Notes: a model not told the origin generated them from the letters alone. Positions 25,027 through 33,890 are shown, counted from the stretch's first letter. The stretch: DNA of 58,288 bases from Flemingiibacterium sp045579745 (GCA_045579745.1 JAZNMQ010000002.1:1-58288); one strand, 5' to 3'. Numbers and translations: made by a program.

Positions 25027-25890
25027 ATGGTAAAAAAAATGAATTATGAAAAAACAAAAAAACGCGGCCGTCGTTACCGCAGTACAGTCAGTATTTTTCT
25101 GACAATCTTGATAATAGCCGCTATTGCAGTCGGAGCTGTAGCCGCAGGAATCTATTTCAGCGGAATACGCTATTTCAGCATGAACACCGAGGATGGCGGA
25201 AAGGTTAAATTCTTCGGCAGAGTTGACTCCGACGGCGAACCGCTTACGGGCAAGCTCTATTACTCAAACGGAATGACCGCCGAGGTTGACATGGAGAAAA
25301 ACTCTGTTGTATACTCAAACGGCGATATTTACGAGGGAGAGCTTGATGACCTGAAGCGTAATGGCAAGGGCAAGCTTATCTATGCCAACGGTGATGTTTA
25401 TGAGGGCGAATTTGTCGATGAGCGTATCATGGGCTTTGGCGTTTATACCTTCTCAAACGGAGATGTTTATGAGGGAAATCTCATCGATGGAAAGAAGGAC
25501 GGCTTCGGAACATATTCGTGGGCTGACGGCTCTGTTTACTCAGGAATGTTCAAGGATGATATGAAGAACGGCGAAGGCACATATACATGGTCGGACAATT
25601 CTTCATATACAGGCTCGTATGTCAACGAATTGAAAGACGGCAAGGGCACATATACCTTCTCGAACGGAGATAGATACTCAGGAGATTTTGTTGCTGACGT
25701 GCGCACCGGCACCGGCGTATATGTTTGGGCGAACGGCGACATGTACGAGGGCGAGTTTCTTGATAATAAAATGCACGGCAAAGGTAAATATACGTGGATT
25801 AGCGGCAGAGTGTTCGAGGGCGAGTTTGAACAAGGCAAAATCGTTAATAACGAAGCTGCCGACGAACAAGAAGCGACTGGCGAACAATAA
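25027..25890 (+). CDS. Membrane-anchored MORN-repeat protein
   Basis: The 287-residue protein has a basic start (MNYEKTKKRGRRYRS), a membrane helix at about residues 21-45 and then eight or so MORN repeats of 23 residues with the pattern SNGDVYEGEFxDxxxxGxGxYxW. MORN repeats form a curved beta-sheet that often binds phospholipids or proteins. The first repeats are diverged (GKLYYSNGMTAEVDM). There is no catalytic domain. The exact start is not firm: ATG 25027 and ATG 25039 are both possible and no strong ribosome binding site is seen. Confidence 0.8.
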   Translation: MVKKMNYEKTKKRGRRYRSTVSIFLTILIIAAIAVGAVAAGIYFSGIRYFSMNTEDGGKVKFFGRVDSDGEPLTGKLYYSNGMTAEVDMEKNSVVYSNGDIYEGELDDLKRNGKGKLIYANGDVYEGEFVDERIMGFGVYTFSNGDVYEGNLIDGKKDGFGTYSWADGSVYSGMFKDDMKNGEGTYTWSDNSSYTGSYVNELKDGKGTYTFSNGDRYSGDFVADVRTGTGVYVWANGDMYEGEFLDNKMHGKGKYTWISGRVFEGEFEQGKIVNNEAADEQEATGEQ

Positions 25891-25921
25891 TATAGCAATC
25901 CTTACATAATACAAAACTGTA

Positions 25922-25965
25922 AAAGGGACACCTTCCATAATCGGATGAGGTGTCCCTTTATCGTT
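25922..25965 (+). terminator. Terminator after the MORN gene
   Basis: AAAGGGACACCT (25922-25933) and AGGTGTCCCTTT (25948-25959) pair perfectly, with a short T-rich tail (TATCGTT). Confidence 0.8.
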
Positions 25966-25970
25966 AGGTT

Positions 25971-26016
25971 AAACAAAAAAGCTTTGTCCGCATTTATAGC
26001 TTAAAGCGGACAAAGC
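25971..26016 (-). terminator. Terminator of the RNHCP gene
   Basis: GCTTTGTCCGC (25981-25991) and GCGGACAAAGC (26006-26016) pair. Read on -, TTTTTTGTTT follows. It faces the MORN terminator, so the two genes converge on back-to-back terminators. Confidence 0.85.
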
Positions 26017-26038
26017 GCATTATTATTTTGTAGTATAA

Positions 26039-26371
26039 TCAATAATTTGGACCTGCTGTGAGCTTAATGAGCAAACCTATATCATCAGGCTGAACCTTTG
26101 CAGGATATGCAGCCTTGTTTCGAACAGTTTTACCGCATTTTTCGCATCGATAAACAATAATATAGCCCTTTTTTGGATCGGGAAGCACTTGGATCGGGCG
26201 TAACAGTCCAAGACATTCATTCGCACGGTCGCCGGGATTTATATCGATATGTATCGAGCAAAGGCATTTCGGGCAGTGGTCGCGCGAAGTTACGCCGAGC
26301 GGCTTTACCTCAAAGCCACAATTTTTACATATAAAACCGGAATCATTTTTCTGAAATCGCTTTTCTTCCAT
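26039..26371 (-). CDS. RNHCP-domain zinc-binding protein
   Basis: The 110-residue protein has three CxxC pairs: CKNCG near residue 15, HCPKCLCSIHIDINPGDR near 32-50 and CEKCGKT near 75. The central part matches the RNHCP domain, whose name sequence is SRDHCPKC here. Family members are small zinc proteins of unknown role, seen across Firmicutes. AAAGGAG lies 13 bases before ATG. It stands alone between two convergent or divergent + strand genes. Confidence 0.8.
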   Translation of the reverse strand: MEEKRFQKNDSGFICKNCGFEVKPLGVTSRDHCPKCLCSIHIDINPGDRANECLGLLRPIQVLPDPKKGYIIVYRCEKCGKTVRNKAAYPAKVQPDDIGLLIKLTAGPNY

Positions 26372-26459
26372 TTTCAGGATTAATCTCCTTTATATTCATG
26401 TTTAATAACATAATTTACGCAAATAATAATTGTGAACCAAACCGAAAGGAAAGTTTACA

Positions 26460-26972
26460 ATGATAAACCAAATTAGAAAACGATTATTTATTATAACACT
26501 CGCCGTAATTTTTGCAATGAGTCTTTTGATTATTTCAACTTCGGCAATGGGAGTACGCGCGGGCATGGATCAAGGCGAAAACAATACTCTCGACTCTGTA
26601 CTTGACGATACCACAAGCGATTCGGCAAGCGGTGACTCAAACACAAACGACTCAAGCGGGAGTGACAGCACCCAGAACAACACATCCGACTCAACCGGCG
26701 CGGGAACAGGCGAATTCGGAGTAGACACATCCGATAATGCAAGCAACTCTGCTAATGGGGCGGACGATACCTCACGGGAAAACGCTTTAACAAACGACTC
26801 CATGAACGCAAGCGACGGAATTGCAACTGACAGGGACGGAATAATTGATGATGGCTTAGACACCGAGGAGAGCACCAATAACGATATGAGCATTTGGGGT
26901 ATAGTTATCGCAATTATAATTATTGCCGCAATAGCAGGTCTGATAGCAGTCTTTTTTACAAAAAAGAAATAA
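26460..26972 (+). CDS. Small secreted, membrane-anchored acidic low-complexity protein
   Basis: The 170-residue protein has an N-terminal signal or anchor (LFIITLAVIFAMSLLIISTS), about 100 residues made mostly of Ser, Asp, Asn and Thr, and a C-terminal membrane helix (IWGIVIAIIIIAAIAGLIAV) with a KKK end. This is the layout of short surface stalk proteins. AAAGGAAAGTTTACA precedes the start. No function can be given; glycosylation of the Ser/Thr stretch is possible. Confidence 0.65.
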   Translation: MINQIRKRLFIITLAVIFAMSLLIISTSAMGVRAGMDQGENNTLDSVLDDTTSDSASGDSNTNDSSGSDSTQNNTSDSTGAGTGEFGVDTSDNASNSANGADDTSRENALTNDSMNASDGIATDRDGIIDDGLDTEESTNNDMSIWGIVIAIIIIAAIAGLIAVFFTKKK

Positions 26973-26978
26973 TTATCG

Positions 26979-27025
26979 TGCTGTCGCACAGCGTTAAACG
27001 CATTTGCGGCAGCATATTTTATTTT
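26979..27025 (+). terminator. Terminator between converging genes
   Basis: TGCTGTCGCA (26979-26988) and TGCGGCAGCA (27005-27014) pair with one G-U, followed by TATTTTATTTT. The T-run runs into the 3' end of mnmE, which lies on the other strand. Confidence 0.75.
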
Positions 27026-28413
27026 CCAACGCAGAAGCGATGGAAGATTCCGTCAACGATCTCCTCAGATACCTTTCTGCCATCCAGCTCGCCGAGCTCT
27101 GACAAAGCCGTTTCAATATCAAAGCCATACATGTCGGTAGAAAGCCCACTCCTTAAATGAAGCATAGCATTTCTGACAGCATCAAGCGCGCGGCTAACAG
27201 AAGCGTTTTGACGAGCGTTTGTCAGAACAGCTTGACTGTTATAATCGATTTCACCCTTTATGTATAGTTCTTCAACAGTCTTTATAAGTTTATCTATACC
27301 GCTTTCACTGCCTCTGAGCGAGCAAATATTGATAATTTCGCAAAAAGCTCCCGAGCTGCGAAGCAATTCAACATCAAGCCTCTCGTTTAAATCACATTTG
27401 TTGAGAATCGCTATCTTTACACACGGCAAAGCCTTCAGCTTTTCAAGAAGCTCAAGGTCTTCATTATCAAAAGCATCCGAGCTGTCAAACACTGCCAAAA
27501 CAAGCTCTGCGCGCTCAAGCATTTCAAGCGAACGGCGCACGCCGATCTGTTCGACGATATCAGAGGTTTCGTGAATGCCTGCCGTATCGCATAGGCGAAG
27601 CAATACCCTACCGCATGATACCGTTTCTTCAATTGTATCGCGTGTGGTGCCTGCAACATCGGTCACAATGGCTCTATCCGAGCCTACAAGAAGATTAAGA
27701 AGCGAAGACTTGCCGACATTAGGCTTTCCGACAATTACCGCGCGTATGCCCTCACAGACAGCTCTTCCAACACGATAGGACGCCTTTAGCCCTGAAAGTT
27801 CACTTTCAATAAGCGAAAGCTCCGCTAAAACCTCGTCATCTGATAGCTCCGCAAGATCTTCATCCGGGAAGTCAACATTTGCATACATTCCCGTAACGAC
27901 AGTTTTAAGCCTTTCATAAAGCTCGTCCGCTTTATCGCGAACAACACCTCGTTCATGGGAAATAGCCAGAGAAAGCTGTTCCTCGCTCTGTGCATCAATA
28001 AGCATTCCAACCGCCTCTGCCTGAGAGAGCGATAGCTTTCCGTTTGTAAAAGCTCTTCGAGTAAACTCACCTGCGGTTGCCTGAACAGCCCCACATTCAA
28101 ATAAGGCCTCTAAGACCTTTTGCGTGAGCAGTATTCCGCCGTGACAGCTTATTTCAACAACATCCTCACCCGTATATGATTTGGGTGCACGAAAAACCGT
28201 GCACATACCATCATCAATTTGCACGCCGTTCTTTATAATACGACCATATACGCATTGACCGTGCTCCTGCATAGTAAGTGATTTGCCATTTGAAGCTCGA
28301 AAGCATCTGTCGGCTATCTCTACGGCTTCATCTCCCGAAATGCGAATAACGGCGATACCGCCTCGGCCGTATGCCGTTGAAATAGCGGCGATGGTATTGG
28401 TTCTATACACCAT
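27019..28413 (-). CDS. mnmE: tRNA modification GTPase
   Basis: MnmE is the GTPase partner of MnmG in U34 modification. The 464-residue protein has the N-terminal THF-binding domain (TIAAISTAYGRGGIAVIRISG), a helical domain with the inserted G domain (P-loop VGKPNVGKSSLLN near 226, AGTTRDT, DTAGI, NKCD) and the C-terminal FCVGK with the conserved Cys. AAAGGAG lies 12 bases before ATG. It is the last gene of the rpmH-to-mnmE set, but a terminator stands between jag and it. Confidence 0.96.
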   Translation of the reverse strand: MVYRTNTIAAISTAYGRGGIAVIRISGDEAVEIADRCFRASNGKSLTMQEHGQCVYGRIIKNGVQIDDGMCTVFRAPKSYTGEDVVEISCHGGILLTQKVLEALFECGAVQATAGEFTRRAFTNGKLSLSQAEAVGMLIDAQSEEQLSLAISHERGVVRDKADELYERLKTVVTGMYANVDFPDEDLAELSDDEVLAELSLIESELSGLKASYRVGRAVCEGIRAVIVGKPNVGKSSLLNLLVGSDRAIVTDVAGTTRDTIEETVSCGRVLLRLCDTAGIHETSDIVEQIGVRRSLEMLERAELVLAVFDSSDAFDNEDLELLEKLKALPCVKIAILNKCDLNERLDVELLRSSGAFCEIINICSLRGSESGIDKLIKTVEELYIKGEIDYNSQAVLTNARQNASVSRALDAVRNAMLHLRSGLSTDMYGFDIETALSELGELDGRKVSEEIVDGIFHRFCVGK

Positions 28414-28440
28414 TGCGTATAAAAACTCCTTTGAAATTGA

Positions 28441-28473
28441 TATTAAAAAGCGCGTCGGTATGCACCAACGCGC
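28441..28473 (-). terminator. Terminator or attenuator between jag and mnmE
   Basis: GCGCGTCGG and CCAACGCGC (within 28450-28473) pair with one mismatch; on - the hairpin is followed by TTTTTAATATC. A perfect 16-base palindrome, CTTGATTTAAATCAAG, lies at 28480-28495, between this hairpin and the jag stop codon. Confidence 0.65.
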
Positions 28474-28503
28474 TCAATTCTTGATTTAAATCAAGGGGTA
28501 AAT

Positions 28504-29424
28504 TCAATTTGATGAATCGTCGCTGTTTCCTAACAGGCTGTTGATGTATTCATCAAAATCCTTGAATTTTTTCGGTTGCTCGCGCTGAGGTTTTTCCTTT
28601 GAACCGTATGTGGAAATAAGGTCGGATAGTTCCTCGGCTGACATCTTCTCGCCATCATCATAAAGAGGAGCTGACGGTTTTGCATCCTTTGCGGAATTTT
28701 TGAAATCCTTGCGTTTGTCGTGTCTTGACGGTCTTGATGAACGTCTTGATTCAGACTTTTCTTTTTTTCCTGCCGGGACACTGAAGCCCTCACTTTCGAG
28801 GAAAATAACAACGCGGCGATTTGAGTCAATGCCTACCGAATTTGTGGAAACGCCCTCAATTCCCTGAACCTCGGAATGTATGATTCTTCTTTCATAAGGC
28901 GACATGGGCTCAAGCATAATGCTCTTTTTGTTCTTATTTACCTTTGAAGCCATTCTGCGTGCAAGTGCACGGAGTGTCTGCTCACGCTTAGCGCGGTAGT
29001 TTTCAACGTCAACCGTGATATGAACATAATCGCGTGACTCATCCTCTTCCCTTTTGTTAGCTGCAAGATTAGTCAGATACTGAAGCGCCTCAAGTGTATC
29101 TCCGTGATGTCCGATAAGAGCGCCTGCCTCATCTCCGATAATGTTGATAATACGGTCGTTTTTCTTAGAGTTGAGCATCTCAACCTTAGCGTTGATTTCC
29201 ATGTTGGAGAGCAAATTCTCAACAAATTCCTTTGCCACAATATCTCCGCCAATAACGCGCTCTACCTTTATTTTTGCCGGCTCAGCACCGAGCCCGAGAA
29301 AACCGGATTTTTCGCGTTCGATAACCTCATAGCTGAGCTTATCCACTTCAATTCCGAGCTTCTCTGCAGCATCCTGCAGGGCAAGCTCAACGGTTTTTCC
29401 TGTAAAAATCAGTTCTTGTTTCAC
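28504..29424 (-). CDS. jag: RNA-binding protein Jag/KhpB
   Basis: The 306-residue protein has a Jag-N domain (residues 1-50), a KH domain (about 70-150, with IIGDEAGALIGHHGDTLEALQYL) and an R3H domain (about 150-215, ARRMASKVNKNKKS...PYERRIIH). A long basic then acidic disordered tail follows. KhpB binds many RNAs together with KhpA and affects cell division and envelope growth. GTG 29424 is the start, 10 bases after GAAAGGAAA. The tail of about 95 residues is longer than in many homologues. Confidence 0.92.
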   Translation of the reverse strand: MKQELIFTGKTVELALQDAAEKLGIEVDKLSYEVIEREKSGFLGLGAEPAKIKVERVIGGDIVAKEFVENLLSNMEINAKVEMLNSKKNDRIINIIGDEAGALIGHHGDTLEALQYLTNLAANKREEDESRDYVHITVDVENYRAKREQTLRALARRMASKVNKNKKSIMLEPMSPYERRIIHSEVQGIEGVSTNSVGIDSNRRVVIFLESEGFSVPAGKKEKSESRRSSRPSRHDKRKDFKNSAKDAKPSAPLYDDGEKMSAEELSDLISTYGSKEKPQREQPKKFKDFDEYINSLLGNSDDSSN

Positions 29425-29468
29425 AGTTTTGCTGTTTCCTTTCGAAATTTAACAAACCAAGCAGCTGA

Positions 29469-30620
29469 TTATTCAGCCTTATCCTCGGTATCTTTGTCAT
29501 CATTATTTTTGTGTCTATCGTTATCATCATCCTTCAGCTTCGGAGCTTCGTCGGGAGAAACGCCTTCTTTAAGAGTAGGCTTTTGCTCAACCTTTTTTTC
29601 CTCGGATTCAGGAGTTTCATAGTCGTCTTCGTCAATACGATGAAGAGATCTTACCTTTTTCTTTTGCTGCTTTTTTGACAGCGGCTTTAAATTAGCTTCA
29701 CGCTCAGCAGCCTTGTAGTCTTCCTCGGTGAAATGAGGAATTGGAATAAGCTTTGACAAAATAATCTGCTGTATAACGCCAAGAATATTACGGTAAATCC
29801 AGTAAAGACCGATTGCAGCCGCAATTGTAAAGGTAATGTATACCGAAAGAAGCGGCATCGAGAAAAGCATAATATTCATAGAAGCATCATTTTTTGTATT
29901 CTGATTGGGATTATAGGTAAATTTACGAGTAATAAATGTGCTTCCGAGAGTTACGATAAGAGTAAGAAGCGGAATCAAAAGCAGTGCGTTGAAATTTTCG
30001 AAGCTCGGGATCATAGAGAGATCCATTGTACCGTTGAATGCGGTAAAATTAGGAAGAATTTCCTCTGAAATAACCTCTCCGTTTCCGTCCACGAAGTTTG
30101 AAAGACCAAGCTCACGCATTTTTGTGATGAGATCTATCTGACGAACTGCACGGTCTGCAGCAAAGGTCTCAAATCCTGCTGTCTGAGCAGCAGACATAAG
30201 CTCATATACCTTTGCCTGAATAGACGTTACTACCTCTGCGCTGAATCCGCAGATATATTTGAGGGGGTTTACAACAACATTATAAAGTGCAAAGAGAATG
30301 GGCATCTGGATAAGGAGAGGCAAACATCCACCCATGGGATTGTAATTCTCTCTCTGATAAAGCTCCATTATCTCATTGTTGAGCTTTTGCTGAGTTGCCT
30401 GGTCATTTCGTCCCGCATACTTTTTTCTGATTGCCATTTCCTTAGGACGAAGCATTGCCTGCCTAACAGAATTTTTCTGCTGTTTAATTGCAAAAGGCAG
30501 GAGAAGTATCTGAAGTACGACAGCGAATAAAAGCAATGCCACAGCATAGTTTTGAGTCAGCTGATAGCAGATCTTGATAATAAAGCCAAGCGGCACATTG
30601 ATTATATCCCAAATATTCAT
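29469..30620 (-). CDS. yidC: Membrane protein insertase YidC/OxaA
   Basis: YidC inserts proteins into the membrane alone or with SecYEG. The 383-residue protein has the Gram-positive short form with about five membrane helices (first near NYAVALLLFAVVLQILLLP, then CLPLLIQMPILFALYNVV). A conserved Arg of the hydrophilic groove is probably that in NSVRQAM. The tail of about 100 residues is charged and mixed. ATG 30620 is chosen because the protein then starts MNIWDIINVPLGF; AAAGGAGA lies 14 bases upstream. The C-terminal extension is long for a Gram-positive YidC. Confidence 0.93.
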   Translation of the reverse strand: MNIWDIINVPLGFIIKICYQLTQNYAVALLLFAVVLQILLLPFAIKQQKNSVRQAMLRPKEMAIRKKYAGRNDQATQQKLNNEIMELYQRENYNPMGGCLPLLIQMPILFALYNVVVNPLKYICGFSAEVVTSIQAKVYELMSAAQTAGFETFAADRAVRQIDLITKMRELGLSNFVDGNGEVISEEILPNFTAFNGTMDLSMIPSFENFNALLLIPLLTLIVTLGSTFITRKFTYNPNQNTKNDASMNIMLFSMPLLSVYITFTIAAAIGLYWIYRNILGVIQQIILSKLIPIPHFTEEDYKAAEREANLKPLSKKQQKKKVRSLHRIDEDDYETPESEEKKVEQKPTLKEGVSPDEAPKLKDDDNDRHKNNDDKDTEDKAE

Positions 30621-30654
30621 ATTACTATGTAATCTCTCCTTTATATTTACACGG

Positions 30655-30888
30655 CTATTGTTTTCTACGGTTTTTCTTTTCGGGAACAGGGTCATATCCG
30701 CCCTTCCCGAACGGATTGCACCTCAGTACACGCCATACAGTCAGCGCAAAGCCGACAAAAAAGCCTCTCTTTTGAAAAGCTTCAAGTGCATATTGCGAAC
30801 AGGTCGGCTGAAATCTGCAGCAAGGTGCTTTGAGCGGCGAAATATATTTTCTGTAAAGCTTTAATAAAAAAATAGCAACATACTTCAC
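30655..30888 (-). CDS. yidD: Membrane protein insertion efficiency factor
   Basis: The 77-residue protein is full length: KLYRKYISPLKAPCCRFQPTCSQYALEAF and NPFGKGGYDPVPEK, the family hallmarks with three Cys. It is thought to sit near YidC at the membrane. It overlaps rnpA by four bases (ATGA type). Confidence 0.95.
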   Translation of the reverse strand: MKYVAIFLLKLYRKYISPLKAPCCRFQPTCSQYALEAFQKRGFFVGFALTVWRVLRCNPFGKGGYDPVPEKKNRRKQ

Positions 30889-31262
30889 TTTACAATCATC
30901 CCGAGTCTTTCAAATGCCATAGACATATCCGATGAGACATTCCACGACTTTGCATTTACGATACCTGCTCTTGCAACCAAAACAACAAGAAAGCCCTTTT
31001 TTATATTGCAATTTTTTGATGAGCTGAGATATCCCTCACGAATTATTCTCTTAGCGCGATTTCTGACAACCGCACCGCCGAGCTTTTTTGTTACGGTAAT
31101 ACCAACGCGGTTTACCATCTGACCCGTAGGATTTGCCTTCGCCAATTTTTTAGCCGCATAATCGGGCAATAGGTAAACGACAACATATCTCCCGACGAAT
31201 TTTTTTCCACGGGAATATGCCTTTGAATAAAGATGATTTTCCCTAATGGCACGCAGCTTCAT
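30885..31262 (-). CDS. rnpA: Ribonuclease P protein component
   Basis: RnpA binds the RNase P RNA (rnpB is at 55.4-55.8 kb in this window) and helps pre-tRNA 5' processing. The 125-residue protein has GITVTKKLGGAVVRNRAKRIIRE, which contains the family RNR motif. It lies after rpmH with a 204-base spacer that contains a 10 bp hairpin (31410-31440), longer than in most Firmicutes. The ribosome binding site (AAAAGGGAA) is about 11 bases from ATG. Confidence 0.95.
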   Translation of the reverse strand: MKLRAIRENHLYSKAYSRGKKFVGRYVVVYLLPDYAAKKLAKANPTGQMVNRVGITVTKKLGGAVVRNRAKRIIREGYLSSSKNCNIKKGFLVVLVARAGIVNAKSWNVSSDMSMAFERLGMIVK

Positions 31263-31409
31263 ATTACAATTATTTCCCTTTTTATAAACAAATCAAACAT
31301 TCAGTCCGATATTTTTTATATGACAATAAAAACCCCCGAAATACGGGCTCTATCCCCGACAACTTCGGCGGTTCATGATACGTATAATCATAAAATCCGG
31401 CATACTTCA

Positions 31410-31440
31410 ATACAACCCAATATCAAATACTGGGTTGTAT
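31410..31440 (-). other. Hairpin in the rpmH-rnpA spacer
   Basis: ATACAACCCA (31410-31419) and TGGGTTGTAT (31431-31440) pair perfectly with an 11-base loop. There is no T-run, so it is more likely a processing or stability element than a terminator. Confidence 0.5.
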
Positions 31441-31466
31441 CTCTGTTTGCTTCTTTAAGCAGAAAC

Positions 31467-31601
31467 TTAGTATGTGAGTTTCTTTCTTCCCTTAGCGCGT
31501 CTTCTTTTAAGGACTTTTCTGCCATCAGCAGTTCTCATTCTTTTTCTGAAACCGTGCTCAACCTTTCTCTGACGCTTTTTAGGCTGGTAAGTTCTAAGCA
31601 T
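31467..31601 (-). CDS. rpmH: 50S ribosomal protein L34
   Basis: The 44-codon frame reads MLRTYQPKKRQRKVEHGFRK and ends KKLTY, the usual L34 with its basic GFRKRM core. AAGGAGGTG (31610-31618) precedes ATG 31601, and a sigma-A promoter lies at 31708-31737. It is the first gene of the rpmH-rnpA-yidD-yidC-jag set pointing away from oriC. Confidence 0.97.
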   Translation of the reverse strand: MLRTYQPKKRQRKVEHGFRKRMRTADGRKVLKRRRAKGRKKLTY

Positions 31602-31707
31602 GTATTGACACCTCCTTAAACAGTACAAAGAATCTTGTATAACGGATGCCCACCAAACAAGATGTAATATTTCTAAATGAATATAAATTCACACAGTAAC
31701 AACTAAT

Positions 31708-31737
31708 ATTATACACAATTGAAATACCTTTTGTCAA
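31708..31737 (-). promoter_or_regulatory. Promoter of rpmH
   Basis: On -, TTGACA (31732-31737) is followed after 18 bases by TATAAT (31708-31713). This consensus promoter would drive the ribosomal protein and RNase P genes. The 351-base gap 31602-31952 holds this, the dnaA promoter and AT-rich DNA without clear DnaA boxes. Confidence 0.8.
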
Positions 31738-31855
31738 GGGCTTTTTTAAAAAAACTTCGATATTATCAAAAAAATTTAAAATAAATTTGATTTGATATTT
31801 GGTAAAATTTCTTGTAAACAATTGCATTTTATTTGCTTATTTTTTAATTAAAGAC

Positions 31856-31884
31856 TTGATATTTTTACCGTTTTGTGATATAAT
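31856..31884 (+). promoter_or_regulatory. Promoter of dnaA
   Basis: TTGATA (31856-31861), a 17-base spacer and TATAAT (31879-31884), 68 bases before the dnaA start. I see no TTATCCACA-type box around it, so autoregulation by DnaA at this promoter is not obvious. Confidence 0.75.
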
Positions 31885-31952
31885 ATTTTTAAGATATATA
31901 TTAATATGAAATATTTTTACATTCCATTTACTGAAGACGAAAGGAAAAACTT

Positions 31953-33386
31953 ATGCAGCCTTTTAACGATATATGGAATCTTGCACTTGCTGAGCTTCTC
32001 AAGCAGTATGGAAAAACTATTTCCGATTTGTGGTTTACAAGTCTTACTCTTCACGATATAACCGATACAACCGCGGTTATTATTTGTGATATGCCATTCA
32101 AGTACAAGATTTTAAAAAAGCAATACATAAATTCCATAACAGACGCACTTGAAACGGTAATGGGATTCAAGGTGAATGTGGTCATTGTCGATAAAACCAA
32201 CGACCCCGTCGAATACTCAACCTATGTTCAGACACTCGGTGATGTTCCCGAACCGGTTAATCTTGCTGAAATTCCTCAGAATGACACAATGATCGCCGAT
32301 GCTGAAACGCAGAAAAACAATGCTGCTAATTCAACACCAAATGCGTTTCCGACACATCAAAATGAATACACATTTGAAAACTTCATTGTAGGAAGCTCGA
32401 ACAATCTGGCACATGCAGCCTCCGTGGCTGTTGCGAATGATCCAACCTGCCGCGAAAATGCTGATAATTTCACATACAATCCCTTATTTATCTACGGACC
32501 GAGCGGACTTGGAAAAACTCACCTTCTTTATGCTATCATAAATCACATTCGCATCACAAGACCTGAAATGAAGATAGTGTATGTCAAGGGTGAGGAATTT
32601 ACAAATCAGCTTGTTGACAGCATCAGTAAAAAAACACCGGAGCAATTTCGCGAAAAATACAGAAAAGCTGATATTCTTCTTATTGACGACGTTCAGTTTA
32701 TTGCAGGACGCGAAGCTACGCAGGAAGAATTTTTCCACACGTTTAACGCACTCTATGAAGACCATAAGCAGATCATTCTGACATCAGACCGTCCGCCAAG
32801 AGATATAAAAACTCTCGAGGACAGACTTAAAACAAGATTCGAATGGGGAATTACCGCAGATATTCAACCGCCGGATGCAGATCTTCGTGCGGCAATACTC
32901 AAAAAGAAGGCTGCGTCAATGAATATTCAGCTTTCAAATGAGGTTGTTAATTTCCTTGCCGAACATCTAAAGAGTAATATCCGTCAGGTTGAGGGTGCAA
33001 TAAAAAAGCTTGGTGCTCTCAGCATATTAACCGGAGCTCCAATTACCATTGAGCTTGCTAAAAATTCAATCTCAGACCTTATGACAGGAGGAGAATCTGA
33101 GGGAGTAACCGTAGAAAAAATACTTGATAAGGTTGCGAAGAAATTCGGTATTTCTGTAGAAGATATCAAGGGAACAAAACGAACCAAGGAAATCGCATAT
33201 GCCCGTCATATTTCTATTTTCCTGATCCGCAAGCTTACAGATATGTCACTTCCGAAGATAGGAAAGCTTTTGAAACGAGATCATTCAACAATTCTATCTT
33301 CGCTCAAAACAGTTGAAAGAGAGCTTGGCGGAAGTACACAGACAGATGCTGATGTAAATGAGCTTATGAAAGAGATAAAATCGTAA
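31953..33386 (+). CDS. dnaA: Chromosomal replication initiator DnaA
   Basis: DnaA opens the origin and loads the helicase. The 477-residue protein has domain I (about 1-90), a variable linker with many Asn and Gln, the AAA+ domain (Walker A GPSGLGKTHLL near 182, Walker B LLIDDVQFI, sensor ILTSDRPP) and domain IV with KRDHSTILSSLKTVE, the box-reading signature. GACGAAAGGAAAAACTT precedes ATG. It is followed by the origin spacer and dnaN. Confidence 0.97.
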   Translation: MQPFNDIWNLALAELLKQYGKTISDLWFTSLTLHDITDTTAVIICDMPFKYKILKKQYINSITDALETVMGFKVNVVIVDKTNDPVEYSTYVQTLGDVPEPVNLAEIPQNDTMIADAETQKNNAANSTPNAFPTHQNEYTFENFIVGSSNNLAHAASVAVANDPTCRENADNFTYNPLFIYGPSGLGKTHLLYAIINHIRITRPEMKIVYVKGEEFTNQLVDSISKKTPEQFREKYRKADILLIDDVQFIAGREATQEEFFHTFNALYEDHKQIILTSDRPPRDIKTLEDRLKTRFEWGITADIQPPDADLRAAILKKKAASMNIQLSNEVVNFLAEHLKSNIRQVEGAIKKLGALSILTGAPITIELAKNSISDLMTGGESEGVTVEKILDKVAKKFGISVEDIKGTKRTKEIAYARHISIFLIRKLTDMSLPKIGKLLKRDHSTILSSLKTVERELGGSTQTDADVNELMKEIKS

Positions 33387-33890
33387 TTCAACATGCTCGT
33401 CTGAATTTTCAACATGTTGTTATCAGGTATGTGGAAAACTATGTTTAAACTTGTATTTTTTCTTTTATTTTCTTAGTTTTTTTACTTGTTAGAAATAATG
33501 TAAATACGGTGAATTTTACTTTTATTCTACACAAGAAATAAAATTATTATCCACAAGAAAAAATTTGCAGTTATTTTTCTAAACATGTTTTTTAACATAC
33601 TAACAGATTTTTTTCAACATTCTCAAACATAAATCGATATATCCAGTTTATCAAGAAATTTTCTCCACAGCAAATAAACTTAAATTCAACATGAAAATTT
33701 CACATTGATATTCAAATTTTTACAGAAATTATGCCTATAATTTCATTTTCAACATAAGTAACAGGCCCTAATACTACGACTATTATTATTATATATTTTT
33801 TATTTTTATTATATAAAATAACCACGTTTCAAACCAAGCCTAAAAAGGCAGAAAGGACGCCTTCGCTAAAGCGGAGGCTAAGGAAAAAAC
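33387..33890 (+). other. Chromosomal origin oriC (dnaA-dnaN spacer)
   Basis: This 504-base gap has no gene. DnaA-box-like 9-mers: TTTTCAACA 33406-33414, TGTGGAAAA 33430-33438, TTATCCACA 33547-33555 (consensus), TTTTCAACA 33611-33619, TTCTCCACA 33661-33669 and TTTTCAACA 33746-33754. A run of A and T at about 33776-33830 is the likely unwinding element, and an AT-rich stretch lies at 33460-33540. TTCAACAT recurs five times. Near the dnaN start are two small hairpins (33838-33849 and 33859-33878). Location and content fit a single-part oriC downstream of dnaA. Confidence 0.85.
33859..33878 (+). promoter_or_regulatory. Hairpin holding GGAGG in the dnaN leader
   Basis: GCCTTCGCT and AGCGGAGGC pair (one mismatch). 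The 3' arm contains GGAGG (33873-33877), 13 bases before the dnaN ATG, and is followed by AAGGA (33880-33884). A short GCCT/AGGC hairpin precedes it at 33838-33849. The gyrB leader at 36478-36496 has the same layout. Confidence 0.5.

Noticed and set aside
31233..31619. 128-codon frame on + over rpmH and the rpmH-rnpA spacer
   Set aside because: The rpmH gene on - explains this DNA, with an L34 product, ribosome binding site and promoter.
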